From the NCBI RefSeq assembly GCF_014203095.1, contig NZ_JACHIG010000001.1, forward strand, positions 186,001 to 250,000: 64,000 nucleotides of DNA, given 5' to 3'. The stretch comes from Prosthecobacter vanneervenii. GTDB taxonomy: Bacteria > Verrucomicrobiota > Verrucomicrobiia > Verrucomicrobiales > Verrucomicrobiaceae. This document shows positions 7,782-16,540 of this stretch, piece after piece (position 1 is the stretch's first letter; each line of letters opens with the position of its first letter). A model generated the notes under the pieces. That model was not told the origin of the DNA. It ran no database searches and saw only the letters and a list, made by a program, of their open reading frames with translations. The position numbers and the translations under genes were made by a program.

Positions 7782-10514
7782 ATGAGCTGGCGCTTTCTTT
7801 TTTATTCGTGCTGGGTGGCGCTTTGTCTGATAGGGGCCGCGGCGCAGGCTGCGAAGACTGAGGTGAAGAGCGAAGCTGCAGAGCTGAAGACGCGCATCTT
7901 CCACAAGGTGCCGCCTGATCTTTTGTCGATCACGGAAGAGGTGGATCAGGATGCTGTGGCTGCAGATCCCTTTGCAACGACACCACCGCGGAAGCGCAAG
8001 CCGGGCGAACCTGTGCCGCTGATCAAGTCAGCACGGGATAAACTGGTTGAGGTGGGGGTGACCTTTCCAGATGGTGCCAGCGCCTCCTTTGATTCCTATT
8101 CAGGCACGCTCACCGTTGTGAACACGCAGGCAAATCTGGATCTGTGCGAGGCTTATTTTGACAGCAGCGGCCTGCACTATCCACACCACGTGAGCTTCGT
8201 GCTGACCGTGGTGGAGGGGCCGGGGGAGATCATCCGGGAGGCGAGTGCAGCGGTGGCGCAGGAAGATGCCGCCAGCGCGCTCGCGGGCCTGATGCAGCAG
8301 GCGGCCACGGCGGAGCCGCAGGTGCGCGTGGTGCAGGATGCCTATTTGGAAACGAAGTCCGGCACACGTGCCACGACGCGGTCGGTGAAGGAGCATGCCT
8401 GCCCCATCTTCAGCATGGATGATCAAGGCCACCTCTCCTCCGATCATGAAATGCGGAGCATCGGCCTGAATTTGGAAATGGAGCCATCCATCGGGGCTGA
8501 CGGAAAGACCATCGACCTCAGCTACACTCTGGAGCTGAGCCCTGCTCCTCCTCAGGAACGCAAGATGACTTCAGCCGATCCCACCACGGGAAGTCCCGTC
8601 GAGTTTCCATTCGTCGCGGTGCCCATGCTGCGTCTGGTGGCAGAGGCCACTGTGCAGGCGGGCAGCACGCGGCTGCTCGGGGTGGTCAGCCCCTATGGCA
8701 AGGCAGGTGCCGGGCGCAGAGATGTGCAGTGGGCGGCTTTCCTCACCACGAACATCGTGAAGGTGGACAAAGCTTCGCGTGTCAGGCCCAGGCTCCCTGA
8801 GGCGGAGCTGCAGGTGCCCTCCGGCATGCGCAGGCTGGCGCTGAGCGTGACGCCCGGGCTTTTGGAAAATGAATGCCTGAAATCCGGGCAGACGCTTCAG
8901 CCTTACTTCGACACTCACGGCATTCTGCCGGTCGCGGGCGCAGCGGCGGTGATCCATGAGGAGGTGCTGACGGTGGTGAATACGCAGGAGAACATCGAGC
9001 GCATCGTGGCGCTGGTCGATTACCTGACCTTGAAGCTGCCGCGCACCGTGGCGCTGACACTGCACAGCGTGCGTGGCTCAGGCGCATTCCTCCGCAGCCT
9101 CGCCGCACAGGCCGCAGCCCAGTATGACCACGACGCGCAATGGCGGCAGGTGCAGCAGGCGCTGGATGCCGGGCTCCATGACCTCAGGCGGGTCGGCACC
9201 AGCCGGATGGAAACCAAGTCGGGCGCACGCGCCAAGCTGGAGGCCGTGCAGGAGTACTCGTTTCTGAGCCACTACGGGCAGGACAAGGCGGGCCGCATGG
9301 CGGCGCAGTTTGAAACCAGCCGGGCGGGAGCCATCCTGGAGTTTGAGCCCACGCTGAACAGCTGGGATGACAGCATGGAGCTCAATCTCTCTCATGAATT
9401 TCATCCTCTGCCGCCAGAGGTGGCGCACGTCGTCATGCTGAGTCCCGGTGCCAAAAAGAGGCAGAGCTTTCCCATCATGCACGCGCATGCCCAGCAGACG
9501 GTGACCGGGTGGCATGTGAAGAATGGCAGCACGCGGCTGTTTGCCCTGCTCAAGCCTCCAGGAGAAGAGGCGGCGGGAGATGAGCTGATCGCCACCTTTC
9601 TGCATTGCGATGTGATGCCCCAAAGCGCACGCATCAAGCCAAACGGCCCCACGCTGGAGCAGATGCTGGCCACTGTGGCAAAGGTGGAGTCGCAGGAGCA
9701 GTTTGTGCGCAGCTTCAGGGTGTCGCCGGATTTTATTTCAGGATCTGAAAACGAGAGCGTTCATGATCAGATCACGGACCGCTCAAAGCATAAGAGCGTG
9801 CAGGAGATTCTGGTAGAGCATGGTATTTCATTTCCGCAGGGCGCATGGGCGCGCAGCGGCGGTGCCGCCAGCCAGATCACGGTCAGAAACACCGCGGAGA
9901 ACCTGGACAAGGTGCAGAAGTGTGTGGAGTGGATCGAGCGTGAAACAGCCCTCGCCCGTGTGGTCGTCACATCTCAGGTGGTGGAGGCACCGGGCCCGCT
10001 GGTGCAGCGGCTCATGGCGGAGACCGCTGGCCGGTGCGATCATCGCAGGGAGATGCAGCAGGTGCTTGAGGCCGTGCATCAGGGCAGCGCCAGGCATCTC
10101 GGCCTCTCCCGCATCGAGACCATGGCTGGAGCCAAAGGCAAGGCGGAGCAGGGTGTGCAGCATCCCTACTTTACGGGAGCAGTGGAAAACGATGCGCGCC
10201 TCGTCGGCTCATGCACCGAGGTGGAGGCCGCAGGCAGAGCAGGGGATTGTGTGGTCAGTCTCGTGCTCAACTCAGAATTCCACACCGCTGATCCGCACGA
10301 GCACAAGGAGGAGGTCATCGACACCGCAGGCCGCCGTCTGGAGCTGACGCTGACCGATTTCTACCTCATGCAGCTATCCGCCGAAACGGTGGTGCCCGAT
10401 GGCTGTGCCCGCATGCTCGCTGTGTGGAAGCCGCTCGGAAAGCAGGATGCGGAAAACGCAGATGTGCTGCAGGTCTTGTTCATCACCTGCGATCAGGTGC
10501 GTGGCCGGGAGTGA
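7782..10514 (+). CDS. secreted protein with three tandem secretin-associated modules
   Basis: This 910-residue protein has a signal peptide (FLFYSCWVALCLIGAAAQA). It contains three repeated modules of about 280 residues each. Each opens with a short beta-alpha domain like the secretin/TonB N0 fold: GVTFPDGASAS...LTVVNTQANLDL (near residue 90), EEVLTVVNTQENIERI (near 395) and GISFPQGAWAR...ITVRNTAENLDKV (near 680). Each then has a longer region with a recurring pattern: a VVEGPG-like strand, TKSGTRA/TKSGARA/TMAGAKG, and a GSTRLL-like strand near the end. The N0-like motif is typical of PulD-related proteins in Verrucomicrobiota and Planctomycetota, but there is no secretin pore domain. It is likely periplasmic; its role is unknown. 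Confidence 0.7.
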   Translation: MSWRFLFYSCWVALCLIGAAAQAAKTEVKSEAAELKTRIFHKVPPDLLSITEEVDQDAVAADPFATTPPRKRKPGEPVPLIKSARDKLVEVGVTFPDGASASFDSYSGTLTVVNTQANLDLCEAYFDSSGLHYPHHVSFVLTVVEGPGEIIREASAAVAQEDAASALAGLMQQAATAEPQVRVVQDAYLETKSGTRATTRSVKEHACPIFSMDDQGHLSSDHEMRSIGLNLEMEPSIGADGKTIDLSYTLELSPAPPQERKMTSADPTTGSPVEFPFVAVPMLRLVAEATVQAGSTRLLGVVSPYGKAGAGRRDVQWAAFLTTNIVKVDKASRVRPRLPEAELQVPSGMRRLALSVTPGLLENECLKSGQTLQPYFDTHGILPVAGAAAVIHEEVLTVVNTQENIERIVALVDYLTLKLPRTVALTLHSVRGSGAFLRSLAAQAAAQYDHDAQWRQVQQALDAGLHDLRRVGTSRMETKSGARAKLEAVQEYSFLSHYGQDKAGRMAAQFETSRAGAILEFEPTLNSWDDSMELNLSHEFHPLPPEVAHVVMLSPGAKKRQSFPIMHAHAQQTVTGWHVKNGSTRLFALLKPPGEEAAGDELIATFLHCDVMPQSARIKPNGPTLEQMLATVAKVESQEQFVRSFRVSPDFISGSENESVHDQITDRSKHKSVQEILVEHGISFPQGAWARSGGAASQITVRNTAENLDKVQKCVEWIERETALARVVVTSQVVEAPGPLVQRLMAETAGRCDHRREMQQVLEAVHQGSARHLGLSRIETMAGAKGKAEQGVQHPYFTGAVENDARLVGSCTEVEAAGRAGDCVVSLVLNSEFHTADPHEHKEEVIDTAGRRLELTLTDFYLMQLSAETVVPDGCARMLAVWKPLGKQDAENADVLQVLFITCDQVRGRE

Positions 10515-10760
10515 GGGCTGGCCGGATAGTGGTCGGCACAATTCTATGTGTGGTGCGTGGTATTCAGAATCGGCTTCTTTCCAAATTTCCGCTTGCCGAT
10601 TCAGCCGAATGGGATGCTCGGAATCCAACTGCCAGATAGCATTGGATTCTGCATTGAGTGTGTTTTGGAGGTGTTGAATTGGCGGTTTCGTTTTGCTTTC
10701 CATGCTCGTCACTTGTTGAATCCGCTGGCATTGGTGGCAGCTCCGGGCATGGGTTTGCAC
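10515..10760. other. intergenic region, no supported gene
   Basis: This 246-bp gap is open in the frame of the following gene from 10548. The upstream codons do not look like a natural N-terminus, so I treat it as leader or promoter sequence. I see no clear hairpin or promoter box. Confidence 0.4.
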
Positions 10761-11336
10761 ATGGACACATCGCTCAAGGATTATCTCATGGGGCTGGCAC
10801 CGGGTGCGCCGCTGGAAGTGGGGGAGATTGAGTTTTTGCTGGCTGAGGCGTGGCGGTCTCTGCGGGGATCGCGGGCCGGGGGCATGCAGGCGCAGAAGAT
10901 CCGGGGACGCACAGAGGACATGGCGTGGAATCCGCCGTCGCTGACCTTCAGCATCGAGCGTCATGGCGGTACGGTGAATGGATCGACACGCGCAGAGATT
11001 CAGCGCTGGTGCGTGAATGTGGAGGCGCACACCGCCGAGATCACATCCACCGGCAGGCGGCAGCTGCATGCGATGGCGAAACGGGTGAACGTCAAAGGAC
11101 CGGCGGCGGAGATCGCCGAGGCCATTTTGAAGAACCTGGAGTCTCCCATGCTGAAGAGGTTTCCCGATGGCCGCGTCAAGGTGCTGATCAGCTCGGTCTT
11201 TCCGCATGGGAGCGACTTCAAGCAGACCGTGTCAGGTCGAAGAAAGCGCTTTCGCGCCGCGCTGGAGGCGCTGATCAAAGAGCATGGGTGGCGGGAGGTC
11301 GGGACCAACACCTACGCGCGGCTTGAGGAGAAGTAA
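10761..11336 (+). CDS. hypothetical protein, basic and soluble
   Basis: From the ATG at 10761 (MDTSLKDYLMGL) the protein has 191 residues. An ATG at 10749 would add four residues, and the frame is open back to 10548. There is no signal peptide or membrane helix. The middle is beta-like (PPSLTFSIERHGGTVNGSTRAEIQRW). The C-terminal half is basic and helical (GSDFKQTVSGRRKRFRAALEALIKEHGW) with probable nucleic-acid-binding character. I do not recognise the family. A REPIN-like repeat follows 32 bp after the stop. Confidence 0.6.
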   Translation: MDTSLKDYLMGLAPGAPLEVGEIEFLLAEAWRSLRGSRAGGMQAQKIRGRTEDMAWNPPSLTFSIERHGGTVNGSTRAEIQRWCVNVEAHTAEITSTGRRQLHAMAKRVNVKGPAAEIAEAILKNLESPMLKRFPDGRVKVLISSVFPHGSDFKQTVSGRRKRFRAALEALIKEHGWREVGTNTYARLEEK

Positions 11337-11367
11337 GGGCGCTCCATAGGGGGCAGATCGGAAAGAT

Positions 11368-11572
11368 ATTTGGAGTGTGGTTGCGGAGCGAGGCGCGAAC
11401 GCAGCTACCGCTTTCGCATGGTGAACGGTGGGCGAATAGTTTCATGCCATGCAAGTAGAAGACTGCTCTGGACGCAAGATTGCTCTTTGTGTTTGCGGGT
11501 GCTAGGAGCCGCTCGAAAGCGGTAGCTTCGATGCAGGCTTGCGCCGTGCATCTGCGCGACCGCACTCCAAAT
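11368..11572. repeat. REPIN-like intergenic repeat, copy 1
   Basis: This 205-bp element has inverted ends, ATTTGGAGTG at 11368-11377 and CACTCCAAAT at 11563-11572. Inner arms carry AGCTACCGCTTTCG on the left and CGAAAGCGGTAGCT on the right. The right arm has an extra hairpin segment not present in the left arm. A second copy at 19530-19732 has the same arms but an unrelated middle of about 95 bp. Paired inverted arms around a variable spacer are typical of REP doublets (REPINs) or small MITE-like elements. No protein is encoded. Confidence 0.75.
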
Positions 11573-11604
11573 GAGGTGCGCGCTGGCAGCCGTTCCTTGT
11601 GCCT

Positions 11605-12867
11605 CTACTTCTTCAGCCCCTTCCACACCGCAGGCAGTCTTTCCTTCACCAGGCGGGCGCTGGCGGGGGGCATGAGGGCTGGGGTGAGGGGGATGTTTTT
11701 GGTGTCTTCAAAGTCGAAGTGGCCGGGGCTGCGGGAGTATTTGTAGTCCTTGTCCAGGCTGCCGTCTCCGGAGAGCTGGATGCCCACCTCCTCCACATGG
11801 GGGACGGAGAGGTAAAAGAGGCCGCGCTCCATCACGCAGGATTCGCCGGGCTTGAGGCGCAGTTTGGCGCGGGCCAGCTCCTGAAAGAGCTCGCGTGCGG
11901 TGGACTGCGCGGGATTCACAAAGGTGCGGTGCTCGGCGATGAGGTCGTGGTAGGCGTCCTCTTTCCGCAGCGCGGCAAAGGCGGTGTCGATCTCGTCCTG
12001 CGCCAGCGGGAAGTGGGTGCAGCCCAGCACGATGGTCTGCAGCGGCTGCCGGGGCTTGGCGGCGCTGTAGGCGGCGGTGAGGGCGCGGGCTTCCTTGAGT
12101 GCGTAGGAGGAGACGGATTCGGGAAAGGCGGTGTCTCCTTCGATGGCCCCGGCCAGCGTGGTGCTGCCCTGCTGCACGATCAGCGGCACGCTGTGGCCCG
12201 CACGGCCCAGCGTGGTGGAGATGGTGCGCGGATACACCTTGCTGGCGCAGGTGCCCACAGTGGCCAGGATGCCGATGCCGCCGTCTGAGTTTGACTCCAG
12301 CACGCCGCGTGCTCCGGCCTCCACCACACCCACCACGATCACCGGCAGCCCCCAGGCGGCCACGGCTTTGCGCACGTCTTCCAGGCCGTAGGCGGTGGCG
12401 GTGTTGCAGGCGATCACGATGGCCTTCACGGGCGGCTTGTCGTAGTGCGGGGTGTCGCCCTCGGCAGGCCACGCACGGCGGCCCAGGAGAAAGATGGCGT
12501 CTTTGAGGATGAGCTCCTTGAGGTAATCGGTGCGCTGCACGGCGGAGTAGTTGCCGTAGGGCATATTGGCCTGGTCGCCAAAGTAGATGAATCTCTCCTG
12601 CGCAAAGTCGGGCACACCATCGGCACCGGGCTGCAGGGTGTTGTTGTCAAAGGCGTCCATCGTCAGCAGCGCCTCCAGCACGGTCAGCCCGCCGATGCCC
12701 GAGTCAAACACGCCGATGGGCAGATGGCGTGTGGCATCGGCATCGCTCCACGCGGTGGTGTCCACGGTGAAGGCCGCTTTGCCATCAGGATGGCTGCGCA
12801 CATGATCGATGAGGTCTGCGGCCTGGGCGGCGGTGGCCAGCAGGATCAACGTGGTGATTGTTTTCAT
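11605..12867 (-). CDS. exported glutamate racemase (MurI) homologue
   Basis: From the ATG at 12867 this 420-residue protein starts with a signal peptide (MKTITTLILLATAAQAA). It then shows all the core Asp/Glu racemase motifs: GVFDSGIGGLTVL, IACNTATAYG with Cys154, and LGCTHFPL with Cys283. Both Cys residues of the two-base racemase mechanism are therefore present. Standard MurI makes D-glutamate in the cytoplasm and has about 265 residues. This one is longer, with a C-terminal extension of about 110 residues (residues 310-420), and is predicted to act in the periplasm. That makes a role in extracellular D-amino-acid chemistry, not precursor synthesis, more likely. The frame also extends 18 codons upstream, but that start would spoil the signal peptide. 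Confidence 0.8.
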   Translation of the reverse strand: MKTITTLILLATAAQAADLIDHVRSHPDGKAAFTVDTTAWSDADATRHLPIGVFDSGIGGLTVLEALLTMDAFDNNTLQPGADGVPDFAQERFIYFGDQANMPYGNYSAVQRTDYLKELILKDAIFLLGRRAWPAEGDTPHYDKPPVKAIVIACNTATAYGLEDVRKAVAAWGLPVIVVGVVEAGARGVLESNSDGGIGILATVGTCASKVYPRTISTTLGRAGHSVPLIVQQGSTTLAGAIEGDTAFPESVSSYALKEARALTAAYSAAKPRQPLQTIVLGCTHFPLAQDEIDTAFAALRKEDAYHDLIAEHRTFVNPAQSTARELFQELARAKLRLKPGESCVMERGLFYLSVPHVEEVGIQLSGDGSLDKDYKYSRSPGHFDFEDTKNIPLTPALMPPASARLVKERLPAVWKGLKK

Positions 12868-12953
12868 GGGGCGGCCAGGGGGTGGGGGTTGGAGATTCGC
12901 TGCATTATTCGTGCCAATCAAGCCCGCTCCCGGTGGTTACTCCATGACGGTCA

Positions 12954-14378
12954 TTAGGAGAAGGCAAATAACAGCCGCCCAAAGAACACGGCGGCCACCA
13001 TGCCCACAAAGTCGGCCGTCAGCCCTGCCACCAGCGCATGGCGAAAGCGGCGCACGCCCACGCTGCCGAAGTAAACGGTCAGCACGTAGAAGGTGGTCTC
13101 CGTGGAACCATACAGGATGCCGGCGGTGAATTTCACCATCTCGCTCAGGTCCGGGCGGGTCAGGATCTCATTCAGGATGCCCTGCGCGCCGCTGCCGCTG
13201 AGAGGGCGCATCAGCGCCAGGGACAGCAGCTCCACGGGAAAGCCCAGCACATTCAGCACCGGGGCCAGCAGGTACTCCAGCAGCTGGAAGGCACCGGATT
13301 CCCGCAGAATGGCCAGCACCGTGAGCATGGCCACGAGGTAGGGCATGATGCGCACCGCCACCTGAAAGCCCTCCTTGGCCCCGTCCACAAATTCCTCATA
13401 CACCCGCACCCCGCGCGCCCAGGCCACGCCCACGGCCAGCATGAGGATGGCGGGGATGGCCAGGCCGGAGGCTCCGTCCATGACCCGACGCCACACGGGC
13501 GGCTCTTGCGGCCCCTGCGCTGTGGCGGCGGTGCGTGCCTCCTTCTTCTTTAAAGAGAGCGCCTTTTCCGCATCCGCCTTGCGTTGCGCGGCCTTCGTCA
13601 TCATGCCGGAGATGCCGGTCTGCTGCAGCACCGTCTGCCGCCAGGAGGGCGGGCCCAGCTCCAGCACCGTGACGCCGAGAAAGAGCACGCCCAGAACGGT
13701 GAGCCAGAAGCCCCCCCGGCCTGTGATGCCCGCAGGCCGCGTGCTCGTGGCCGCGCCCTCTGCCGCCAGCTCGTCCGGCTGCACGGCAAAGCCCGGCAGA
13801 CGCTGAAAGCTCTTGGCCGCCAGCACCGCCGCCACGGAGGCGCAGGCCGTGGCCAGGATGGTGGGCACGATGACGCGAAAGCTGTGGCTCACGCCCGCCG
13901 CATTAAGAAAATTCATCGCCGTCATGGGGATGAGCGTGAAGGCCCCAGTGTTCAGCGCCAGAAAGGTGATCATGGCATTGCTGGCGCTCTGCTTGTGCGG
14001 GTTGATCTCCTGCAGGTGGCCCATGGCCTTGAGGCCCAGAGGCGTGGCGTTGTTGGAAAGGCCCAGCATGTTGGCGGAGAGATTCATCACCATGGCGCTC
14101 ATGGCCGGGTGGCCGGTGGGCACATCGGGAAAGAGGCGGCGCAGCAGCGGGGAGAGCACGCGCACCACGGCCTCCAGCACGCCCGCCTTTTCCAGCAGGC
14201 GCAGGACCCCCAGCCAAAACATCATCATGCCCGCCAGCGGCAGGGCGATGCCCATCACCGCCTTTTCCGCGCCCTTCATCGCCGCATCGATGACGCTGGC
14301 GTCTCCCGACACCCGCCCCATGAGCCCGGCGACGAGGAGACCGGTAAAGAGAAGTGTGGCCCAGATGTAGTTCAGCAT
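12954..14378 (-). CDS. SpmA-SpmB fusion, nucleoside-recognition (Gate) domain membrane protein
   Basis: About 474 residues from the ATG at 14378 (MLNYIWATLLF). An in-frame ATG at 14492 would add 38 residues and overlap the promoter of the divergent regulator. The N-terminal half matches SpmA (GRVSGDASVIDAAMKGAEKAV; MNLSANMLGLSNNATPLGLKAM). The C-terminal half matches SpmB (VRIMPYLVAMLTVLAILRESGAF; MRPLSGSGAQGIL; ILYGSTETTFYVLTVYFGSVG). A charged linker of about 70 residues joins them. In Bacillus these are two spore-maturation proteins. Fused forms occur in many non-sporulating bacteria, where their substrate is not settled. The protein is integral to the inner membrane with about ten helices. 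Confidence 0.85.
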   Translation of the reverse strand: MLNYIWATLLFTGLLVAGLMGRVSGDASVIDAAMKGAEKAVMGIALPLAGMMMFWLGVLRLLEKAGVLEAVVRVLSPLLRRLFPDVPTGHPAMSAMVMNLSANMLGLSNNATPLGLKAMGHLQEINPHKQSASNAMITFLALNTGAFTLIPMTAMNFLNAAGVSHSFRVIVPTILATACASVAAVLAAKSFQRLPGFAVQPDELAAEGAATSTRPAGITGRGGFWLTVLGVLFLGVTVLELGPPSWRQTVLQQTGISGMMTKAAQRKADAEKALSLKKKEARTAATAQGPQEPPVWRRVMDGASGLAIPAILMLAVGVAWARGVRVYEEFVDGAKEGFQVAVRIMPYLVAMLTVLAILRESGAFQLLEYLLAPVLNVLGFPVELLSLALMRPLSGSGAQGILNEILTRPDLSEMVKFTAGILYGSTETTFYVLTVYFGSVGVRRFRHALVAGLTADFVGMVAAVFFGRLLFAFS

Positions 14379-14428
14379 GCTATGGAGGAGGAAAAAATGA
14401 CAACATAGTAACCAGAAGATGGGGTAAT

Positions 14429-14444
14429 GCGTAAACGTTAGCGC
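14429..14444. promoter_or_regulatory. candidate operator between divergent genes
   Basis: GCGTAAACGTTAGCGC matches its own reverse complement at 12 of 16 positions (GCG..AACGTT..CGC). It lies in the 116-bp gap between the SpmAB-like gene and the MerR-type regulator, 50 bp before the regulator start. This is the usual place for an autoregulatory MerR-family site, but the assignment is inference only. Confidence 0.3.
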
Positions 14445-14494
14445 GCCAGACAAAAACTCCTCCCCTCCGATTTTCTGATTCCGCCACTTCATTC

Positions 14495-15496
14495 ATGCCC
14501 TGTCCCATCCAGCTAGCCAGCAAACTCAGTGGCCTCAGCCAGCATGTCATCCGCATCTGGGAGAGGCGCTACAGTGCACTGAGCCCCAGCCGTACCTGCA
14601 CCAACCGGCGCATGTACTGCGATGAAGCCGTGAAGCGCCTGAAGCTGCTCAAGACCCTGACGGAAAACGGCCACCGCATCGGCGGTGTGGCACGGCTGAG
14701 CACCGCCGAGCTGGAGGCGCTGGTGCAGGACCTGACCGCTGTGCCCCAGGCCGCGCAGGCACCGGCACCCGCCCCTGCTGTGGCACCCGGCACCACCCTG
14801 CCGGCAGAGCCCGCCACCCCGCAGCCTGTGGCCGAGCCCGCCAGCCCCGCCGCCCCTGCGCAGGTGAGCCCCGAGCAGTGCGTGGAGGACGCCCTGGAAG
14901 CCTCCAAGCGCTATGACTGCGAAGGCCTGCGCCGCATCATTCTCCAGGCCCGCATGCAGTATGGTCAGCGCGGCATGCTGCACCGCGTCATCTGCCCCAT
15001 GCTGATCAAGGTGGGCAGCCAGTGGCAATTTGGCGAGATGCGCCCCGGCCACGAGCACATCCTCACCGCCGTCATCCGCGAGATCCTGCTCACCCCGGTG
15101 CCCGGCAGCCAGGTGCCGCTGCATGCGCCGGAGCTCATCGTGGCCACACCCGCAGGGGAGCTGCACGAGCTGGGCGCGCTCATCGTCGCCGCCTCCGCAC
15201 GGGATCTCGGCTGGTATGTGACCTACCTCGGCCCCAATCTGCCCGTGGAGGAGATCGCCGCCTGCGCCATCGCGAGGAATGCCACCGCCGTGGCGCTCAG
15301 CGTCGTGTATCCCGAGGGCTGCCCCGTCATCACCGAAAAGCTGCGCCGCATCCGCGACCTGCTGCCGGCCAATATGCGCCTCATCGTGGGTGGGCGCTCC
15401 GCCGAGAGCTACCGCACCCTTTTGCCCGAGCTGGCCATCAAGTGGGTCAGCTGCCTGCACGGCTTGGACGACGCCCTGAGCAAAACCCCGCGATGA
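14495..15496 (+). CDS. MerR-family regulator with cobalamin-binding light-sensor domain (CarH/LitR type)
   Basis: This 333-residue protein has a MerR helix-turn-helix at residues 1-75 (LASKLSGLSQHVIRIWERRYSALSPSR; wing TNRRMYCDEAVKRLKLL). A Pro/Ala linker covers about 85-125. A four-helix B12-binding module follows, carrying W177-x9-E187-H188, the signature of adenosylcobalamin-dependent photoreceptors. A Rossmann cobalamin domain then has E222-L-H224-E-L-G227, where His224 would be the lower cobalt ligand, and ends in LIVGG. In CarH, B12-bound tetramers repress promoters in the dark and light breaks the complex. The target here may be the divergent SpmAB-like gene, the downstream FAH gene or its own promoter. 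No carotenoid or photolyase gene is in the window. Confidence 0.85.
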   Translation: MPCPIQLASKLSGLSQHVIRIWERRYSALSPSRTCTNRRMYCDEAVKRLKLLKTLTENGHRIGGVARLSTAELEALVQDLTAVPQAAQAPAPAPAVAPGTTLPAEPATPQPVAEPASPAAPAQVSPEQCVEDALEASKRYDCEGLRRIILQARMQYGQRGMLHRVICPMLIKVGSQWQFGEMRPGHEHILTAVIREILLTPVPGSQVPLHAPELIVATPAGELHELGALIVAASARDLGWYVTYLGPNLPVEEIAACAIARNATAVALSVVYPEGCPVITEKLRRIRDLLPANMRLIVGGRSAESYRTLLPELAIKWVSCLHGLDDALSKTPR

Positions 15497-15620
15497 GTGG
15501 CAGCGCCCAACATGGGTGTGCAGAAGGGGGAATGGGACGCGTGATCTCGCCCGCCGCCACAGACTATTAAAAACTCGTGCCTGTTGCGCGTATTGAGCAT
15601 CCCTCTACTCTGCACGTCCC

Positions 15621-16448
15621 ATGCTTCTTTACCGCACCACCACCGGCATCTTCATTCAGTCCGCCACCACCTGGCACGCCGTGCCGGAAACCAACTGGGA
15701 CGCCCTGCTCGAAGTCGTGGGTCTTCCCGCTTACCTTGCACAGATCGCCACCACCACGCCCGTCGTGGAAGCCCCCGCGCCCGAAAGCATTCTGGCTCCC
15801 ATCGTTTCCCAGGAAGTGTGGGCTGCAGGCGTGACCTACTTTCGCAGCCGCACCGCACGTATGGAGGAGAGCAAGGACGCAGGCGGCGGCAGCTTCTACG
15901 ACCGCGTGTATGCCGCCGAGCGCCCCGAGATTTTCTTCAAGGCCACCCCGCAGCGCGTGGCGCATCCCGGGCAGGCCATGCACCTGCGCAGCGACTCCAA
16001 ATGGATGGTGCCCGAACCCGAGTTGACCCTTTGCATCAACAGCCGTGGCGACATCATCGGCTACACCGTGGGCAATGACCTATCCTGCCGCGACATCGAA
16101 GGCGAGAACCCTCTCTATCTGCCACAGGCCAAGTGCTTCAAGCTCTGCGCCGCCCTCGGTCCCGCCATCCTCATTCAGAACGAGCCCCCCGCGCCCACCA
16201 CCCGCATCCATCTGCAGATCGACCGCGCCGGAGCCGCCGCCTTTGAGGGGGAGACCACCCTTTCCCAGCTCAAGCGCACCCCCGCAGAGTTGGCCGGTTT
16301 CCTCTTCCGCGACAACACCTTCCCCACCGGCACCTTCCTCATGACCGGCACCGGCATCGTCCCCGGAGACGAGTTCACCCTGCAAAGCGGAGACGTCATC
16401 AGCATCACGATTGACGGCATCGGCACGCTGGTGAATCCGATGGCGTGA
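15621..16448 (+). CDS. fumarylacetoacetate hydrolase-family protein, probable 2-keto-3-deoxy sugar acid dehydratase
   Basis: The 275-residue length and the motif [15 protein letters not shown] match the FAH-superfamily branch that includes 2-keto-3-deoxy-D-arabinonate dehydratase (KdaD). Likely metal ligands are the two Glu of PEPELTL and the Asp of [21 protein letters not shown] is also conserved in the superfamily. The expected reaction converts a 2-keto-3-deoxypentonate to 2,5-dioxopentanoate. A 2,5-dioxovalerate dehydrogenase is encoded 1.4 kb downstream on the same strand, which supports this reading. Two secreted-protein genes lie between them. The exact sugar substrate cannot be told from sequence. 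Confidence 0.75.
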   Translation: MLLYRTTTGIFIQSATTWHAVPETNWDALLEVVGLPAYLAQIATTTPVVEAPAPESILAPIVSQEVWAAGVTYFRSRTARMEESKDAGGGSFYDRVYAAERPEIFFKATPQRVAHPGQAMHLRSDSKWMVPEPELTLCINSRGDIIGYTVGNDLSCRDIEGENPLYLPQAKCFKLCAALGPAILIQNEPPAPTTRIHLQIDRAGAAAFEGETTLSQLKRTPAELAGFLFRDNTFPTGTFLMTGTGIVPGDEFTLQSGDVISITIDGIGTLVNPMA

Positions 16449-16540
16449 GGATGAAGCGGGCAATGGCAGAGCGGGGGGGGCATCCAGATCCTCCTGGCTC
16501 AGTGCCGCCCGTTTCTTGAGAAGCCGGGCATCGCAGCAGC

